A DNA stretch of 64,000 nucleotides from Azoarcus sp. (GCA_031265765.1 JAISCE010000053.1:1-64000); one strand, 5' to 3'. Counted from the first letter of the stretch, positions 9,819-19,679 are shown. The notes: generated from the sequence alone by a model not told the origin. Program-made: numbers and translations.

Positions 9819-11170
9819 GGTTTTGCCGCCGCGCGCTCCCCTTCGGCTTTGTCGCCGTCTCCGCCCGCGATGACGGTGATGAGCTTGTCGGGATGGATGC
9901 GCCGGGTGAAGGCGTCGCGCACCGCCGCGCGGTCGACCGCGGCGACTTCGCGCGGATAGCGTTCGAGCCAGTCGAGAGGCAGGCCGTAGAAGCCGATGAT
10001 CGAGACGTGGCCGAGGATCTTGGCGTTGGCGTCGAGCCGCAGGCCGAAGCCGCCGATGAGGTTGTCGCGCGCCATCCGCAGTTCTTTTTCGGTGGGGCCT
10101 TGGCTGATGAAGGCGGCGAGGGTGTCGCGCACGACCTTGAGGGCGAGTTCGCTTTGGCTGCCCCGGGTTTGCAGGCCGATCTGGAACGGCCCGGCGGCGC
10201 GGCGCGGCTCGAAATAGCTGTGGATGTCGTAGACGAGTCCCCGTTTTTCGCGGACTTCGCTCATGAGCCGCGATGTGAAGCCGCCGCCGCCGAGGATGTA
10301 GTTGCCGACCAGGAGCGGGAAGTAGTCGGGGTCGCCGCGGCGCATCCCCGGCTGGCCGATGAGGATGTGCGCTTGTGCGGAGGGGTTGGCGATGCGCGTC
10401 AGGCCGCTTTGGGACGGGGCGGGCGGCGGCAAGGTTTCGGCGTTGCCGCCGGCGGGCAGGTCGCGGGTGAGGGCGATGGCGATTTTTTCCGCCATGGCGC
10501 GGTCGAGGTCGCCGACGATGGTGACGGAAGCGCCGCGGGCGCTGTAGTGGCGTGCGTGGAAGGCGACGAGATCGTCGCGGCGGATCGCTGCCAGCGATTC
10601 GGCGCTGATGTTGCGGCCATAGGGATGGTTGGCGTAGACCGCGGCGTCGAAGGCGCGTCCGGCTAGCACGGCGGGTTTGGTGAGCGATTCGCGCAGGCCC
10701 GCGAGGGCGCGGGCGCGTTCGCGTTCGAGCACTGTTTCGGGGAAGGTGGGGCGGGTAAGGAGGGTGGCCGCCAGCGCCACGGCGGCGTCGCGCTCCGAGG
10801 CCGCCGACAGCGTGCGCAGTGTGAGGCTGGCGCGGTCTTCGTCGACGCCGCCGTCGAGGATCAGGCCGAGGTCGGCGCCGTGTTCGGAGATCGCCTGCTC
10901 GTCGAGTTCACCCGCGCCCGCGTCGAGCAGGGCGCGGGTGAGGCTGGCGAGGCCGCTTTTGTCCGCGGGATCGGCGGCGCTGCCGGCGGCGAAATCGACC
11001 TGGATGTCGATCATCGGCAGTTCGTGGCTGGCGACGAACTGGACTTTCGCGCCGGTGGGGGCCGTCCATTGTTCGATGGCGGGAACGGCGCGGGCGGCGC
11101 CGCAGGCGAGGGTGAGCGCCGCCAGCGCCAAGGCGCGCAGGCGGCGGACGAGTGGCAGGGAGTGGTTCAT
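9815..11170 (-). CDS. M16 family peptidase-like protein lacking the zinc motif
   Basis: A secreted insulinase-fold protein of 451 residues with a signal peptide (MNHSLPLVRRLRALALAALT, then cleavage near ARA-VP). Both M16 half-domains are recognisable, including the C-terminal NYILGGGGFTSRLMSEVREK block. Where active members carry HxxEH, this protein reads LASLTRALLD, so zinc cannot be bound. It lies 26 bases after the active M16 gene, and by analogy with other M16 heterodimers is likely the non-catalytic, substrate-binding partner in the periplasm. Physiological substrate unknown. Confidence 0.88.
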   Translation of the reverse strand: MNHSLPLVRRLRALALAALTLACGAARAVPAIEQWTAPTGAKVQFVASHELPMIDIQVDFAAGSAADPADKSGLASLTRALLDAGAGELDEQAISEHGADLGLILDGGVDEDRASLTLRTLSAASERDAAVALAATLLTRPTFPETVLERERARALAGLRESLTKPAVLAGRAFDAAVYANHPYGRNISAESLAAIRRDDLVAFHARHYSARGASVTIVGDLDRAMAEKIAIALTRDLPAGGNAETLPPPAPSQSGLTRIANPSAQAHILIGQPGMRRGDPDYFPLLVGNYILGGGGFTSRLMSEVREKRGLVYDIHSYFEPRRAAGPFQIGLQTRGSQSELALKVVRDTLAAFISQGPTEKELRMARDNLIGGFGLRLDANAKILGHVSIIGFYGLPLDWLERYPREVAAVDRAAVRDAFTRRIHPDKLITVIAGGDGDKAEGERAAAKP

Positions 11171-11196
11171 GGGCGGGAGGGGAAGGGTTGGAGAGA

Positions 11197-12576
11197 TCAG
11201 GGTTTCGGAGCGCCGGGCGCGGCGGGGGCGGCGATGGGCAGCGGGTCGAGGCGCGTGGCGGTCAGCGCGGCGTTGTCGAAATGGCGGCGGGCGGCTTCGC
11301 GCACTTCTTCGGCGGTTACGGCGCGCAGGCCGACGAGCAGGCGGACATCGTCGCGCCATGACAGCCCTATGCTTTCGAGTTGTCCGATTTCCATCGCCTG
11401 GCCCATCAGCGAGTCCCGCGAATAGATGCGCGAGGCCAATGCCTGGGTCTTGACCCGGTTCAGTTCCGCCTCGCTCACGCCTTCGTCGCGGATGCGTTGC
11501 AATTCGGCGCGCAGCGCGGTTTCGAGTGCTTCGACGCTCTGGCCGGGGGCGGGCACGCCGTCGAGATAGAAAAGCGCGGGGCCGCGGTTGATGCCGTCGT
11601 AGCTGGCGCTGGCCGAGACCGCGACGCGCGCTTCGCGCACGAGGCGGCGGTCGAGCCGCGCGCCGTCGTAGCCGTCGAGTATCTCCGCCAGCATTTGCAG
11701 GGCATAGGCTTCCCGATCCGCGCCGGGGTCGCGCAGGGGCGGCACCCGCCATGCCATGGCGAGATAGGGCAGTTCCGCCGGGGCGCGTACGACGGCGCTT
11801 CGCGCGCCGCGCTGCGGGGGTTCGTTGCTGATGCGGTGCTCGGGCAGCCTGGCGGATTTCAGTGCGCCGTAATGTTTGCGGGCGAGTTTGAATACGGCAT
11901 CGTGGTTGACATCGCCGACCACGACGACGATGGCGTTGTTGGGGGCGTACCAGCGTTTGTACCAGGCGCGCGCGTCTTCCGCGCGCATGGTTTCGAGGTC
12001 GGTCATCCAGCCGATGATCGGGTGGTGGTAGGGATGGGCCTGGAAGGTCGCCGCCATCAGTTGCTCATGGACGAGGGCGCGCGGGCGGTCGTCGGTGCGC
12101 AACCGCCGTTCTTCCTTGATGACTTCGATCTCGCGCGCGAAATCGTTGTCGCCGAGGATGAGATTTTTCATGCGGTCGGCTTCGAGCGCCATGACCGTGC
12201 CGAGATGGGCGGGCGGAATCTGCTGGAAATAGGCAGTGTAGTCGCGGCCGGTGAAGGCGTTGTCGCGTCCCCCGAGGGCGGCGATGCGGGCATTGAATTC
12301 GCCGGGGCCGATTTTGTGCGTGCCCTTGAACATCATGTGTTCGAGGACGTGCGCGACGCCGGTGACGCCTTCCGGCTCGTCGATCGAGCCGCTGCGGTAC
12401 CAGACCATGTGCACGACCGAGGGCGCGCGCCGATCTTCGCGCACCACGATCTTCAGGCCGTTGGGAAGCGTCGTCTCGAACGGGTCGGCCTGTGCGGGCA
12501 GCGCGCTCAAGGATGCCGCGCCGATCAGCGCCAGGCGGGAAAGGGTTCGGAGGAACATGGGAAAGGTATGGAGCAT
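11197..12576 (-). CDS. M16 family zinc peptidase, secreted
   Basis: Catalytic member of the M16 pair. The inverted zinc motif HVLEH is at residues 76-80, and the downstream glutamate in the EIEVIKEER helix supplies the third ligand. A signal peptide (MFLRTLSRLALIGAASLSAL, cleavage after PAQA) precedes the mature TLPNGLKIVVRED start typical of processing-peptidase-like proteins. The start at 12576 was chosen because AGGA lies seven bases before it; an internal ATG at 12558 would also keep the signal peptide. It is transcribed divergently from ftsY. Confidence 0.92.
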   Translation of the reverse strand: MLHTFPMFLRTLSRLALIGAASLSALPAQADPFETTLPNGLKIVVREDRRAPSVVHMVWYRSGSIDEPEGVTGVAHVLEHMMFKGTHKIGPGEFNARIAALGGRDNAFTGRDYTAYFQQIPPAHLGTVMALEADRMKNLILGDNDFAREIEVIKEERRLRTDDRPRALVHEQLMAATFQAHPYHHPIIGWMTDLETMRAEDARAWYKRWYAPNNAIVVVVGDVNHDAVFKLARKHYGALKSARLPEHRISNEPPQRGARSAVVRAPAELPYLAMAWRVPPLRDPGADREAYALQMLAEILDGYDGARLDRRLVREARVAVSASASYDGINRGPALFYLDGVPAPGQSVEALETALRAELQRIRDEGVSEAELNRVKTQALASRIYSRDSLMGQAMEIGQLESIGLSWRDDVRLLVGLRAVTAEEVREAARRHFDNAALTATRLDPLPIAAPAAPGAPKP

Positions 12577-12698
12577 GGAGCCGTCCTGCATCTGTTAGAA
12601 TCCGCGCCGTTACGCCACGCGCCTGTGATGAGGCCAGCATCTTAGCCGCATCCGGGGGGCTTGTGGCGCGTTTCAATGTTTCATGGACTTTTTGAGCC

Positions 12699-13760
12699 AT
12701 GCTCGGTTTCTTCAAAAAATCCGGTCGGCGTGATGCTGTCGATCCCGCGGGTGTTTCGCCGGACGAGACATCCGCCGTGCCGTCCGATCCGGGGAATTCG
12801 GCCAGCGGCGCGGCCAGCGCCGATGCGCCGCGCCGGCTCTCGTGGGCCGGTCGCCTGAAAGCGGGTCTGGCGCGCACCCGGCAACAATTGGGCGGCGGTC
12901 TGGCGAACCTGTTCGGGCGGCGCAAGATCGACGAAAACCTGCTCGAAGAACTCGAATCGACCTTGCTGATGGCCGATTGCGGCGTCGAGGTGACGCAACA
13001 CCTGATCGGCGAACTGCGCGCGCGATGGAAAGCGGAACGGCTGGAAACCGCCAGCCAGCTACAGCAAACGCTCGCCGAGGGCCTGCTCGGGATCGTGGCC
13101 CCGCTCGAAGCGGAACTGGAGACTTCCGGGCACAAGCCCTACATCATCATGCTGGCCGGGGTCAACGGTTCCGGCAAGACGACTTCCATCGGCAAGCTCG
13201 CCAAATACTTCCAGTCCCAGGGCAAGAGCGTGTTGCTGGCGGCGGGCGACACCTTCCGCGCCGCCGCGCGCGAGCAGTTGATGGCCTGGGGCGAACGCAA
13301 CGGCGTGACCGTGATCGCACAGGAAGGCGGAGACGCCGCCGCGGTGGTTTTCGATGCGGTCAATGCCGCGCGCGCCCGCGGCATCGACATCGTGCTCGCC
13401 GATACGGCGGGGCGCTTGCCGACGCAGCTTCACCTGATGGAAGAAATCGCCAAGGTGCGGCGGGTCATCGCCAAGGCCGAACCCGGCGGCCCGCATGAAG
13501 TCATGCTCGTGCTCGACGCCAATATCGGGCAGAACGCGCTCGCCCAGGTCAAGTCCTTCGATGCCGCCGTCGGCGTGACCGGACTCGTGCTCACCAAGCT
13601 CGACGGCACCGCCAAGGGCGGCGTGGTGGCGGCGATTGCGCGCCAGTGTCCGAAGCCTCTGCGCTTCATCGGCGTCGGCGAGGCCATCGACGATCTGCAA
13701 CCTTTCCGGGCGCGCGAATTCGTCGAGGCACTTTTCGAGGCCGCGGGGGAGACGGCATGA
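12699..13760 (+). CDS. ftsY: signal recognition particle receptor
   Basis: SRP-GTPase that docks ribosome-SRP complexes at the membrane for co-translational insertion. The 353-residue protein has a short, poorly conserved acidic N-terminal A region, then the N domain and the G domain with GVNGSGKTTSIGKLA, DTFRAAAREQL, DTAGRLPT, TKLDGTAKGG and the C-terminal GVGEAIDDLQPF. The A domain is only ~70 residues, shorter than in E. coli. Its stop overlaps the ftsE start as ATGA, so ftsY-ftsE-ftsX form one operon. Confidence 0.97.
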   Translation: MLGFFKKSGRRDAVDPAGVSPDETSAVPSDPGNSASGAASADAPRRLSWAGRLKAGLARTRQQLGGGLANLFGRRKIDENLLEELESTLLMADCGVEVTQHLIGELRARWKAERLETASQLQQTLAEGLLGIVAPLEAELETSGHKPYIIMLAGVNGSGKTTSIGKLAKYFQSQGKSVLLAAGDTFRAAAREQLMAWGERNGVTVIAQEGGDAAAVVFDAVNAARARGIDIVLADTAGRLPTQLHLMEEIAKVRRVIAKAEPGGPHEVMLVLDANIGQNALAQVKSFDAAVGVTGLVLTKLDGTAKGGVVAAIARQCPKPLRFIGVGEAIDDLQPFRAREFVEALFEAAGETA

Positions 13761-14413
13761 TCGTTTTCGACAAGCTCGTCAAGCAATACCCCGGCGGCTA
13801 CACGGCGCTCGACGGCGTCAGCCTCCAGATCGCGCCCGGCGAACTGGTCGTGCTGTCGGGGCACTCGGGCGCGGGCAAGAGTACGCTCCTGAAACTCATT
13901 CCGGCCATCGAGCGGCCCACCTCCGGCACCGTGCGGATCGGCGAGCAGGACATCTCGCGCCTGCCGCGCCGGGCGGTTCCCTACCTGCGGCGCAATATCG
14001 GCATGGTCTTGCAGGAAAGCCGCCTGCTTTTCGACCGTTCGGTGTACGACAACATCCTGCTGCCGCTCATCATCAACGGCCATCCGCCGGGCGATGCGGC
14101 CAGGCGGGTGGGGGCCGCGCTCGATCTCGTCGGGCTGCATGGACGGGAGAAGGAATTCCCCGCCGGCCTGTCCGGCGGGGAACAACAGCGGGCGGCGATC
14201 GCGCGCGCCTTCGTCAACCGGCCCTCGATCCTGATCGCCGACGAACCCACTGCCCATCTCGATCCGGCCTATGCAGCCGAGATCGCCGAACTTTTCAAGT
14301 CGTTCAACGGCGCGGGCGTCACCGTGCTGGTGGCGACGCATGACGTTTCGCTGTTCCGGCATTGGGCGCCCCGGCGCATTGCGCTCGCGCGCGGGCGGCT
14401 GATGGAGGAATGA
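13757..14413 (+). CDS. ftsE: cell division ATP-binding protein
   Basis: ATPase of the FtsEX complex, which activates septal peptidoglycan hydrolases through EnvC-like factors. At 218 residues it is a minimal ABC subunit: Walker A GHSGAGKS, Q-loop near GMVLQESRLL, signature LSGGEQQRAAIARA, Walker B ILIADEPTAHLD and switch His in VATHD. The start overlaps the ftsY stop by ATGA, and the stop TGA touches the ftsX ATG. Confidence 0.97.
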   Translation: MIVFDKLVKQYPGGYTALDGVSLQIAPGELVVLSGHSGAGKSTLLKLIPAIERPTSGTVRIGEQDISRLPRRAVPYLRRNIGMVLQESRLLFDRSVYDNILLPLIINGHPPGDAARRVGAALDLVGLHGREKEFPAGLSGGEQQRAAIARAFVNRPSILIADEPTAHLDPAYAAEIAELFKSFNGAGVTVLVATHDVSLFRHWAPRRIALARGRLMEE

Positions 14414-15309
14414 TGCGCAACTGGCTCTATCTTCACTCGCGCGCCTTCGTGCAAGCCCTGAAACGGCTTGGCGGCCAGCCGTTCGGGACGCTGCTTTCCG
14501 CGCTGGTTATGGGAGTCGCGCTGGCGCTGCCCGCGGGCGGTTACATCCTGCTCGACAACATCGCCGTGCTGGCGCGCGGCGTGTCGGGCACGCCCGAGAT
14601 CAGCCTGTTTCTCGACGGCAAGGCGGATTCGGCCCGCGCCGAAGCCATCGAGAGCAGGCTCCGGGCCGAGCCGGATCTGGCCAGTTTCCGGTTCGTGCCG
14701 CGCGACGAGGCCCTGAAGCAGCTCGAAAGCAGCGGCCTTGGCGACGTGCTCGGGGGGATAACCGTCAATCCCTTGCCCGATGCTTTCGTCGTCACCTTGC
14801 GCGGCGACGATCCGGAACTGTTCGAGACGCTGTCGGCGCGCATACGGGGCTGGCCCGGCGTGGCGCACGTCCAACTCGATTCGGCCTGGGTCAAGCGCCT
14901 CTCCGCCCTGGTCGGACTGGGGCGCACGGTCGTCCTGGTGCTGGCGGTGCTGCTCGGCCTGACGCTGGTCATCGTCACCTTCAACACCATCCGCCTGCAA
15001 ATCCTCACCCAGAAGAACGAGATCGAAGTGAGCCGCCTGCTTGGCGCGACCGACCGTTTCATCCGCCGCCCGTTTTACTGGTTCGGCGGCCTGCAAGGCG
15101 TGTTCGGCGGGCTGGTCGCCCTTGGCGCGGTGTGGATCGGAATGGATGTGCTGGCCGAACCCGTGGCGAAAGTGGCCGAGACCTATGGCGCGGCGGTCGC
15201 GCTGGGCGGCCCCGGCTGGCTGGAGTCGCTGGTGACGGTCGCGTTTGCCATCGCGCTGGGCTGGCTGGGCGCGGCGATTTCGGTGCGGCGGCATCTGGCG
15301 GAAACCTGA
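14413..15309 (+). CDS. ftsX: cell division permease-like protein
   Basis: Membrane partner of FtsE. The 298-residue protein has a cytoplasmic N-terminus, TM1 (residues ~20-45), a periplasmic extracellular loop with the PLPDAFVVTL segment, and a C-terminal MacB-type permease block of three TM helices including the LLGATDRFIRRPFYWFGGLQ coupling region. Two consecutive ATGs (14410 and 14413) follow GGAGG closely; the second has the better spacing. In many proteobacteria rpoH follows ftsX, but here a PEP-CTERM gene comes next. Confidence 0.95.
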   Translation: MRNWLYLHSRAFVQALKRLGGQPFGTLLSALVMGVALALPAGGYILLDNIAVLARGVSGTPEISLFLDGKADSARAEAIESRLRAEPDLASFRFVPRDEALKQLESSGLGDVLGGITVNPLPDAFVVTLRGDDPELFETLSARIRGWPGVAHVQLDSAWVKRLSALVGLGRTVVLVLAVLLGLTLVIVTFNTIRLQILTQKNEIEVSRLLGATDRFIRRPFYWFGGLQGVFGGLVALGAVWIGMDVLAEPVAKVAETYGAAVALGGPGWLESLVTVAFAIALGWLGAAISVRRHLAET

Positions 15310-15462
15310 GTTCCCGATCCTCGTCATGTCGATGAGGTATTCCGGTCCAGGCTTTGCGCGGTATTGCGCAAACGCAAAAAAATGTTGCGGCGTCCGGGAT
15401 TTTGGATATACACTTCCACCCCCTTTTTTCACAGTCTGCTTTTTTTCTTGGGGTAGGACGAT

Positions 15463-16257
15463 ATGTTGTTGAATATCAAGACCATGACAATTCTTGCCGC
15501 CGGCGCGTTCGCATCGGGCGGCGCATTGGCGGGGCCTGTCGTGCCGGGTTTCGACTCGCACACGCTGACGCCCAACGACGATTCTTCTGTTTTTGCGGAT
15601 ATTGGGTTTACCGCCAATTTCTTCGGGAGCGAATACACATCGTTGTATGTCAATAACAACGGCAACGTGACTTTCGGTTCCCCTCTGGATGCTTATACGC
15701 CATTCGATCTGACTTCGACGAATACTGCGATCATTGCGCCGTTCTTCGCCGATGTGGATACCAGATATGCGGGCAGTCCGGTGACTTACGGGACGGGAAC
15801 CTATAACGGGCAGGCGGCTTTTGGCGCGAACTGGGTGGACGTCGCTTATTATTCCATCGGCGGCGCCCCGCATACGGCGCGCAACAGTTTCCAGCTTCTT
15901 CTTGTCGATCAGGGCGGCGGCGATTTCGACATCATCTTCAACTATGACGCCATTCAATGGGAGAGCGGTACCGCGAACGGCGGTTCCTATCTCGGTCTGG
16001 GCGGCGATTCCGCGCGGGCAGGTTACTCGAATGGGTCGGGCGCTGCCGGAACCTTCTTCGAGCTTCCCGGCTCGGCTGTCAATGGCGCTTTTCTCGATGG
16101 CAGCTCATATGCGCTGACATCGCACGGCGTTTCGTTTGAAGTGTCCAATGGGGTGGTTTCCGCTCCCATCCCTTCCGTCCCGGAACCGGAAACCTATGCT
16201 ATGTTGCTGGCCGGTCTCGGCATCGTGACTGCGGTGGCAAGACGGCGCAAGGTCTGA
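15463..16257 (+). CDS. nidogen-like PEP-CTERM sorting-domain protein
   Basis: A 264-residue secreted protein. After a signal peptide ending near GGALA, it carries a nidogen (NIDO)-like domain recognisable by NNNGNVTFGSPLDAYTP and IIAPFFADVDTR. It ends with a PEP-CTERM tag: VPEPETYAMLLAGLGIV, a hydrophobic stretch and an RRRK basic tail. Such tags are cut by exosortase and direct proteins to the outer surface, often together with exopolysaccharide. Asn/Gly/Ser-rich composition fits a surface protein. No exosortase gene lies in the window. A hairpin terminator follows, so it is a monocistronic unit. Confidence 0.93.
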   Translation: MLLNIKTMTILAAGAFASGGALAGPVVPGFDSHTLTPNDDSSVFADIGFTANFFGSEYTSLYVNNNGNVTFGSPLDAYTPFDLTSTNTAIIAPFFADVDTRYAGSPVTYGTGTYNGQAAFGANWVDVAYYSIGGAPHTARNSFQLLLVDQGGGDFDIIFNYDAIQWESGTANGGSYLGLGGDSARAGYSNGSGAAGTFFELPGSAVNGAFLDGSSYALTSHGVSFEVSNGVVSAPIPSVPEPETYAMLLAGLGIVTAVARRRKV

Positions 16258-16275
16258 TCTGTTTTTCCGAATATG

Positions 16276-16301
16276 AAAAAGGGGGCGTGCGTCCCCTTTT
16301 T
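16276..16301 (+). terminator. rho-independent terminator after the PEP-CTERM gene
   Basis: The left arm AAAAAGGGG pairs perfectly with the right arm CCCCTTTTT around an eight-base loop (GCGTGCGT), 19 bases after the stop codon. The T-run forms the arm and tail, and the mirror A-run could let it act weakly in the other direction. Confidence 0.75.
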
Positions 16302-16405
16302 CATGCCCGATCCGGATGCAATGAGCCTGTGACTCGCCAAGAGTGCGTAAATGCTCTTGCGGGGTTTTTGTATATTGAATGAAATAGTCGTTCAGGAAGG
16401 GCGCC

Positions 16406-17158
16406 ATGCCAGTTCTCGCCGGGATCACAGTGCTGATCCAGCTTTGTTTTGCTTTCCATGCGCTGAAGACAGGACGCCCTCATTGGTGGATGTTCGTCAT
16501 CATGGCATTTCCCGTCATGGGATGTGTCATCTATTACTTTGTCGAAGTATTCCCAGGCTCGCGCGAGCATCGCAGCGCCCATAAAACCGTCCGGAAAATT
16601 GCCAGGGCATTGCAGCCGGATGCCGATCTCAAGCGCCGGGTCGAGGAACTGGAAGTTTGCGGAAGCGCGGATAATATGGTCGCCGTGGCGCAGGAATGCA
16701 TGAATCATCGGATGTTCGATGAAGCCATACGGCTTTATGAGAATTGTTCATCGGGCGTTTTTTCAAACGACGGAAGCATCCTGTGTGGTTTGTTGCACGC
16801 GACGGTCGAAGCGGAGGAATGGGACAAGGCCGAATCCGCACTGGCCAGGCTGAGAAAAGCCGTCCCGGAATATCGGCCCGAGGATGTGTTGCTCCTGGAG
16901 GCGCGAATACTGGATGGCCGTGGCGCGACAGACGCCGCCCTGGCGGTTTACCGCGAACTGATTCCCGTATTCGTGGGGCTGGAAGCGCGTTACCGTTACG
17001 GAAACCTGTTATCCCGCCTGGGACAGCATGAGGCCGCGCTGCATGTGTTCAACGAACTCATCGCCCACTCGAAACGCTTTTCCTCCACGGTGGAGGACGA
17101 GCAGTATTGGGTGGATGCCGCGCGCCGGGCTGTTGTCAGCCCGCATGGATCGGGCTGA
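16406..17158 (+). CDS. membrane-anchored TPR protein with PLDc_N-like N-terminus
   Basis: A 250-residue protein of unknown function. Residues 1-50 form two hydrophobic segments separated by KTGRPHWW, resembling the PLDc_N membrane module found at the start of cardiolipin synthases. The rest consists of TPR-like helical repeats, for example the segments around NHRMFDEAIRLYENC, EEWDKAESALARLRKA and LSRLGQHEAALHVFNELI. No phospholipase catalytic HKD motif is present, so it is a membrane-tethered scaffold rather than a synthase. AGGAAGG precedes the ATG. Confidence 0.8.
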   Translation: MPVLAGITVLIQLCFAFHALKTGRPHWWMFVIMAFPVMGCVIYYFVEVFPGSREHRSAHKTVRKIARALQPDADLKRRVEELEVCGSADNMVAVAQECMNHRMFDEAIRLYENCSSGVFSNDGSILCGLLHATVEAEEWDKAESALARLRKAVPEYRPEDVLLLEARILDGRGATDAALAVYRELIPVFVGLEARYRYGNLLSRLGQHEAALHVFNELIAHSKRFSSTVEDEQYWVDAARRAVVSPHGSG

Positions 17159-17233
17159 GCGAAGCAAGACAAGGGGGCACGGTCGATTGTAAACATGCCC
17201 TGAGCGCCTATCCGCGCCGGAGCGTCCCGGCTG

Positions 17234-18094
17234 CTACGTCCTCCGCGGCATTGCGCCCGGAGACATTGCGCGCAGGCGCGCGACACGTTCCGCCGTGGCG
17301 GGGTGGGTTGAGAACAGGTTGCGCAGGCTGCCGCCGGTCAGCGGGTTCATAATCATCATCTGTGCGGTGGCCGGGTGTTCTTCGGCAGTGTGGAGCGGAA
17401 TTCCCTTTGCGCGGGTTTCGATCTTGAGGAGCGCGTCGGCCAGCGCGCCGGGGTCGCCGGAGATTTCCGCGCCGCCGCGGTCGGCCTCGAATTCGCGCGT
17501 GCGGCTGATCGCCATCTGGATCAGCATGGCCGCCATCGGGGCCAGGATTACGATCAATATCTGTGCGGCGGGGTGGGGGCGATTGTTGCCGCGCCCGCCG
17601 AAAAGCATGCCGAATTGCGCCAGGGCGGAGATTGCGCCCGCCACGGTGGCGGCGATGGTGGAAGTCAGAATGTCGCGGTGCCGGACATGGGCGAGTTCGT
17701 GCGCCATCACGCCGCGGAGTTCGCGCTCGCTGAGCAGGCGCAGGATGCCGGAGGTGGCGGCGACCGCGGCGTGCGCCGGGTCGCGCCCGGTGGCGAAGGC
17801 ATTGGGCTGGTCTTCGTCGATGAGGTAGACCCTGGGCATCGGCAGGCCGGCGCGCTGCGACAGGTCGCGCACGATGTTGTAGAGGTAGGGCGAACTGGCG
17901 GCATCGACCGGACGCGCACGGTACATTTTCAGTACCGCCGTGTCGGAGAACCAGTAGGCCCACAGATTCATGCCGCCGCCAAAGAGAAGGGCGATCAACA
18001 TGCCCTGTTGGCCGCCGATCGCGCCGCCGACGACGCCGAACAGGGCGACGATGCCCGCCATCAGGATGGAGGTTTTCAACCAGTTGCCGTACAT
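17234..18094 (-). CDS. htpX: membrane zinc metalloprotease HtpX
   Basis: M48 protease that degrades damaged inner-membrane proteins. The 286-residue protein has two N-terminal TM segments (residues ~10-25 and 32-50), the [11 protein letters not shown] block, the zinc motif HELAH at residues 132-136, two further TM segments around 145-190, and the third ligand in [15 protein letters not shown]. The start at MYGNWLKT matches the family N-terminus. The gap to fmt is 61 bases in the same direction. Confidence 0.96.
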   Translation of the reverse strand: MYGNWLKTSILMAGIVALFGVVGGAIGGQQGMLIALLFGGGMNLWAYWFSDTAVLKMYRARPVDAASSPYLYNIVRDLSQRAGLPMPRVYLIDEDQPNAFATGRDPAHAAVAATSGILRLLSERELRGVMAHELAHVRHRDILTSTIAATVAGAISALAQFGMLFGGRGNNRPHPAAQILIVILAPMAAMLIQMAISRTREFEADRGGAEISGDPGALADALLKIETRAKGIPLHTAEEHPATAQMMIMNPLTGGSLRNLFSTHPATAERVARLRAMSPGAMPRRT

Positions 18095-18155
18095 ATGTTT
18101 TCCTTGCCTTTCGTATGGAAACGATGGCATGGAGATGAAGGCGGCAGCGCCGGAT

Positions 18156-19112
18156 TCAAGCCCCTGCCGCGCCGGGCGGTGTAAACTGGTCGCCCGCGCG
18201 GAGCGCGAAGCCGTGCAGGAATTCCGCCGCCGCCAGCCGCTTGCTGCCGGGGCGTTGCAGTTCGGTGATGCACAGGGCGTCTTCGCCGCAGGCCACGACG
18301 ATGCCGGCATCGTCGGCGCGCAGGATGGTTCCGGCTTCGCCCCGCGCCGCCACTGGACGCGCGGCCCATAGTTTGATTGCCGTGCCGCGCATCTGGCCGG
18401 ACGCGCCGGGGTAGGGATCGAACGCCCGTATCGTGCGCGCCAGTTCGCTTCCCGTTCGCCGCCAGTCGAGTCCGGCCTCGGCGCGGGAAATCTTGCGGGC
18501 GTAGGTCGCTCCTTCGGCGGGCTGCGGTTCGGCGGGGAGATTGCCTGCCGCCAGCCGCGCCAGTGCCTCGACGATGGCGTCGGCTCCGAGGCGGGCGAGC
18601 TTGTCGTGCAGGCTGGCGGCGGTGTCGTTGTCGGCGATCGCGGCGGTTCGGCGCAGCAGCATCGGGCCGGTGTCGAGACCGGCATCCATCTGCATGATGG
18701 TGATGCCGGTTTCGCGGTCGCCCGCTTCGATGGCGCGCTGGATCGGGGCCGCGCCGCGCCAGCGCGGCAGGAGCGAGGCGTGGATGTTGAGGCAGCCGAG
18801 TTTCGGCAGCGTCAGGACTTCCAGCGGCAGGATCAGGCCGTAGGCGGCCACGACCAGCACATCGGGGCGGCTGGCCGCCAGGCGGGCGCGTTGCGCCTCG
18901 GCGCGCAGGCGTTCAGGCTGGTCGATGTCGAGTCCGTGCGCCAGCGCGAGCTTCTTGACTGCGCTCGGGGTGAGTTTCATGCCGCGTCCGGCGGGGCGGT
19001 CGGGCTGCGTGAGCACCAGCGGCACGGCATGGCCCGCGGCGACGATCGCATCGAGGGCGGCTGCGGCAAATTCCGGTGTACCGGCAAAGGCTGCGCGCAA
19101 AGGGGAAGTCAT
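18156..19112 (-). CDS. fmt: methionyl-tRNA formyltransferase
   Basis: Formylates Met-tRNA-fMet using 10-formyl-tetrahydrofolate. The 318-residue protein has [12 protein letters not shown] at the N-terminus, the catalytic [18 protein letters not shown] (family Asn, His and the SLLPRWRG signature), MDAGLDTGP containing the catalytic Asp, and a C-terminal OB-like anticodon domain. It is co-directional with and 48 bases downstream of def, the usual def-fmt unit. Confidence 0.97.
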   Translation of the reverse strand: MTSPLRAAFAGTPEFAAAALDAIVAAGHAVPLVLTQPDRPAGRGMKLTPSAVKKLALAHGLDIDQPERLRAEAQRARLAASRPDVLVVAAYGLILPLEVLTLPKLGCLNIHASLLPRWRGAAPIQRAIEAGDRETGITIMQMDAGLDTGPMLLRRTAAIADNDTAASLHDKLARLGADAIVEALARLAAGNLPAEPQPAEGATYARKISRAEAGLDWRRTGSELARTIRAFDPYPGASGQMRGTAIKLWAARPVAARGEAGTILRADDAGIVVACGEDALCITELQRPGSKRLAAAEFLHGFALRAGDQFTPPGAAGA

Positions 19113-19160
19113 CGGGCGTTTTTCCGGGGAGAGGCAGGCAATATCGCGCGGGGCGGCGGG

Positions 19161-19679
19161 TCAGGCCGTGGCCGCGTCCTTGTCTTCCTGCGCCTGTTTA
19201 ATCAGCCGGGTCTTGATCCGGTTCAGCTTGAGGCGCGAGAGGTATTCGACGAAGACCTTGCCGTCGAGGTGATCCAGTTCGTGCTGGATGCAGATGGCAA
19301 GCAGGCCGCCGGTTTCCAGCTCGAACGGCTTGCCGTTCCCGTCGAGCGCCCGCAGCTTGATCCATTCGGCGCGCTTGACCGTCTCGTGCACGCCGGGTAC
19401 GGAAAGGCAGCCTTCTTCGCTGTCGCATTCGCCCGCGCGCTCGACGATCCGGGCGTTGATGAGAACCAGCAGATTACTGCGGTCTTCACTGATGTCGATG
19501 ACGGCGATCCGCTTGTGGATGTTGACCTGGGTGGCGGCCAGACCGATGCCTGGGGCCGCGTACATGGTTTCGGCCATGTCGCGGATCAGCCGCCGGACGT
19601 CTTCGTCAACGGCAGCGACCGGGCTGGCCCTGGTGCGAAGGCGGGAATCGGGGAAACGTAAAATGGGCAACAGGGCCAT
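19161..19679 (-). CDS. def: peptide deformylase
   Basis: Metallohydrolase that removes the N-formyl group from nascent chains. The three deformylase signatures are complete: [17 protein letters not shown] and QHELDHLDG (metal ligands Cys, His, His and catalytic Glu). At 172 residues it has the type 1 length. It is the first gene of the def-fmt-(htpX) leftward unit and is divergent from the LysM gene with 210 bases between. Confidence 0.97.
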   Translation of the reverse strand: MALLPILRFPDSRLRTRASPVAAVDEDVRRLIRDMAETMYAAPGIGLAATQVNIHKRIAVIDISEDRSNLLVLINARIVERAGECDSEEGCLSVPGVHETVKRAEWIKLRALDGNGKPFELETGGLLAICIQHELDHLDGKVFVEYLSRLKLNRIKTRLIKQAQEDKDAATA

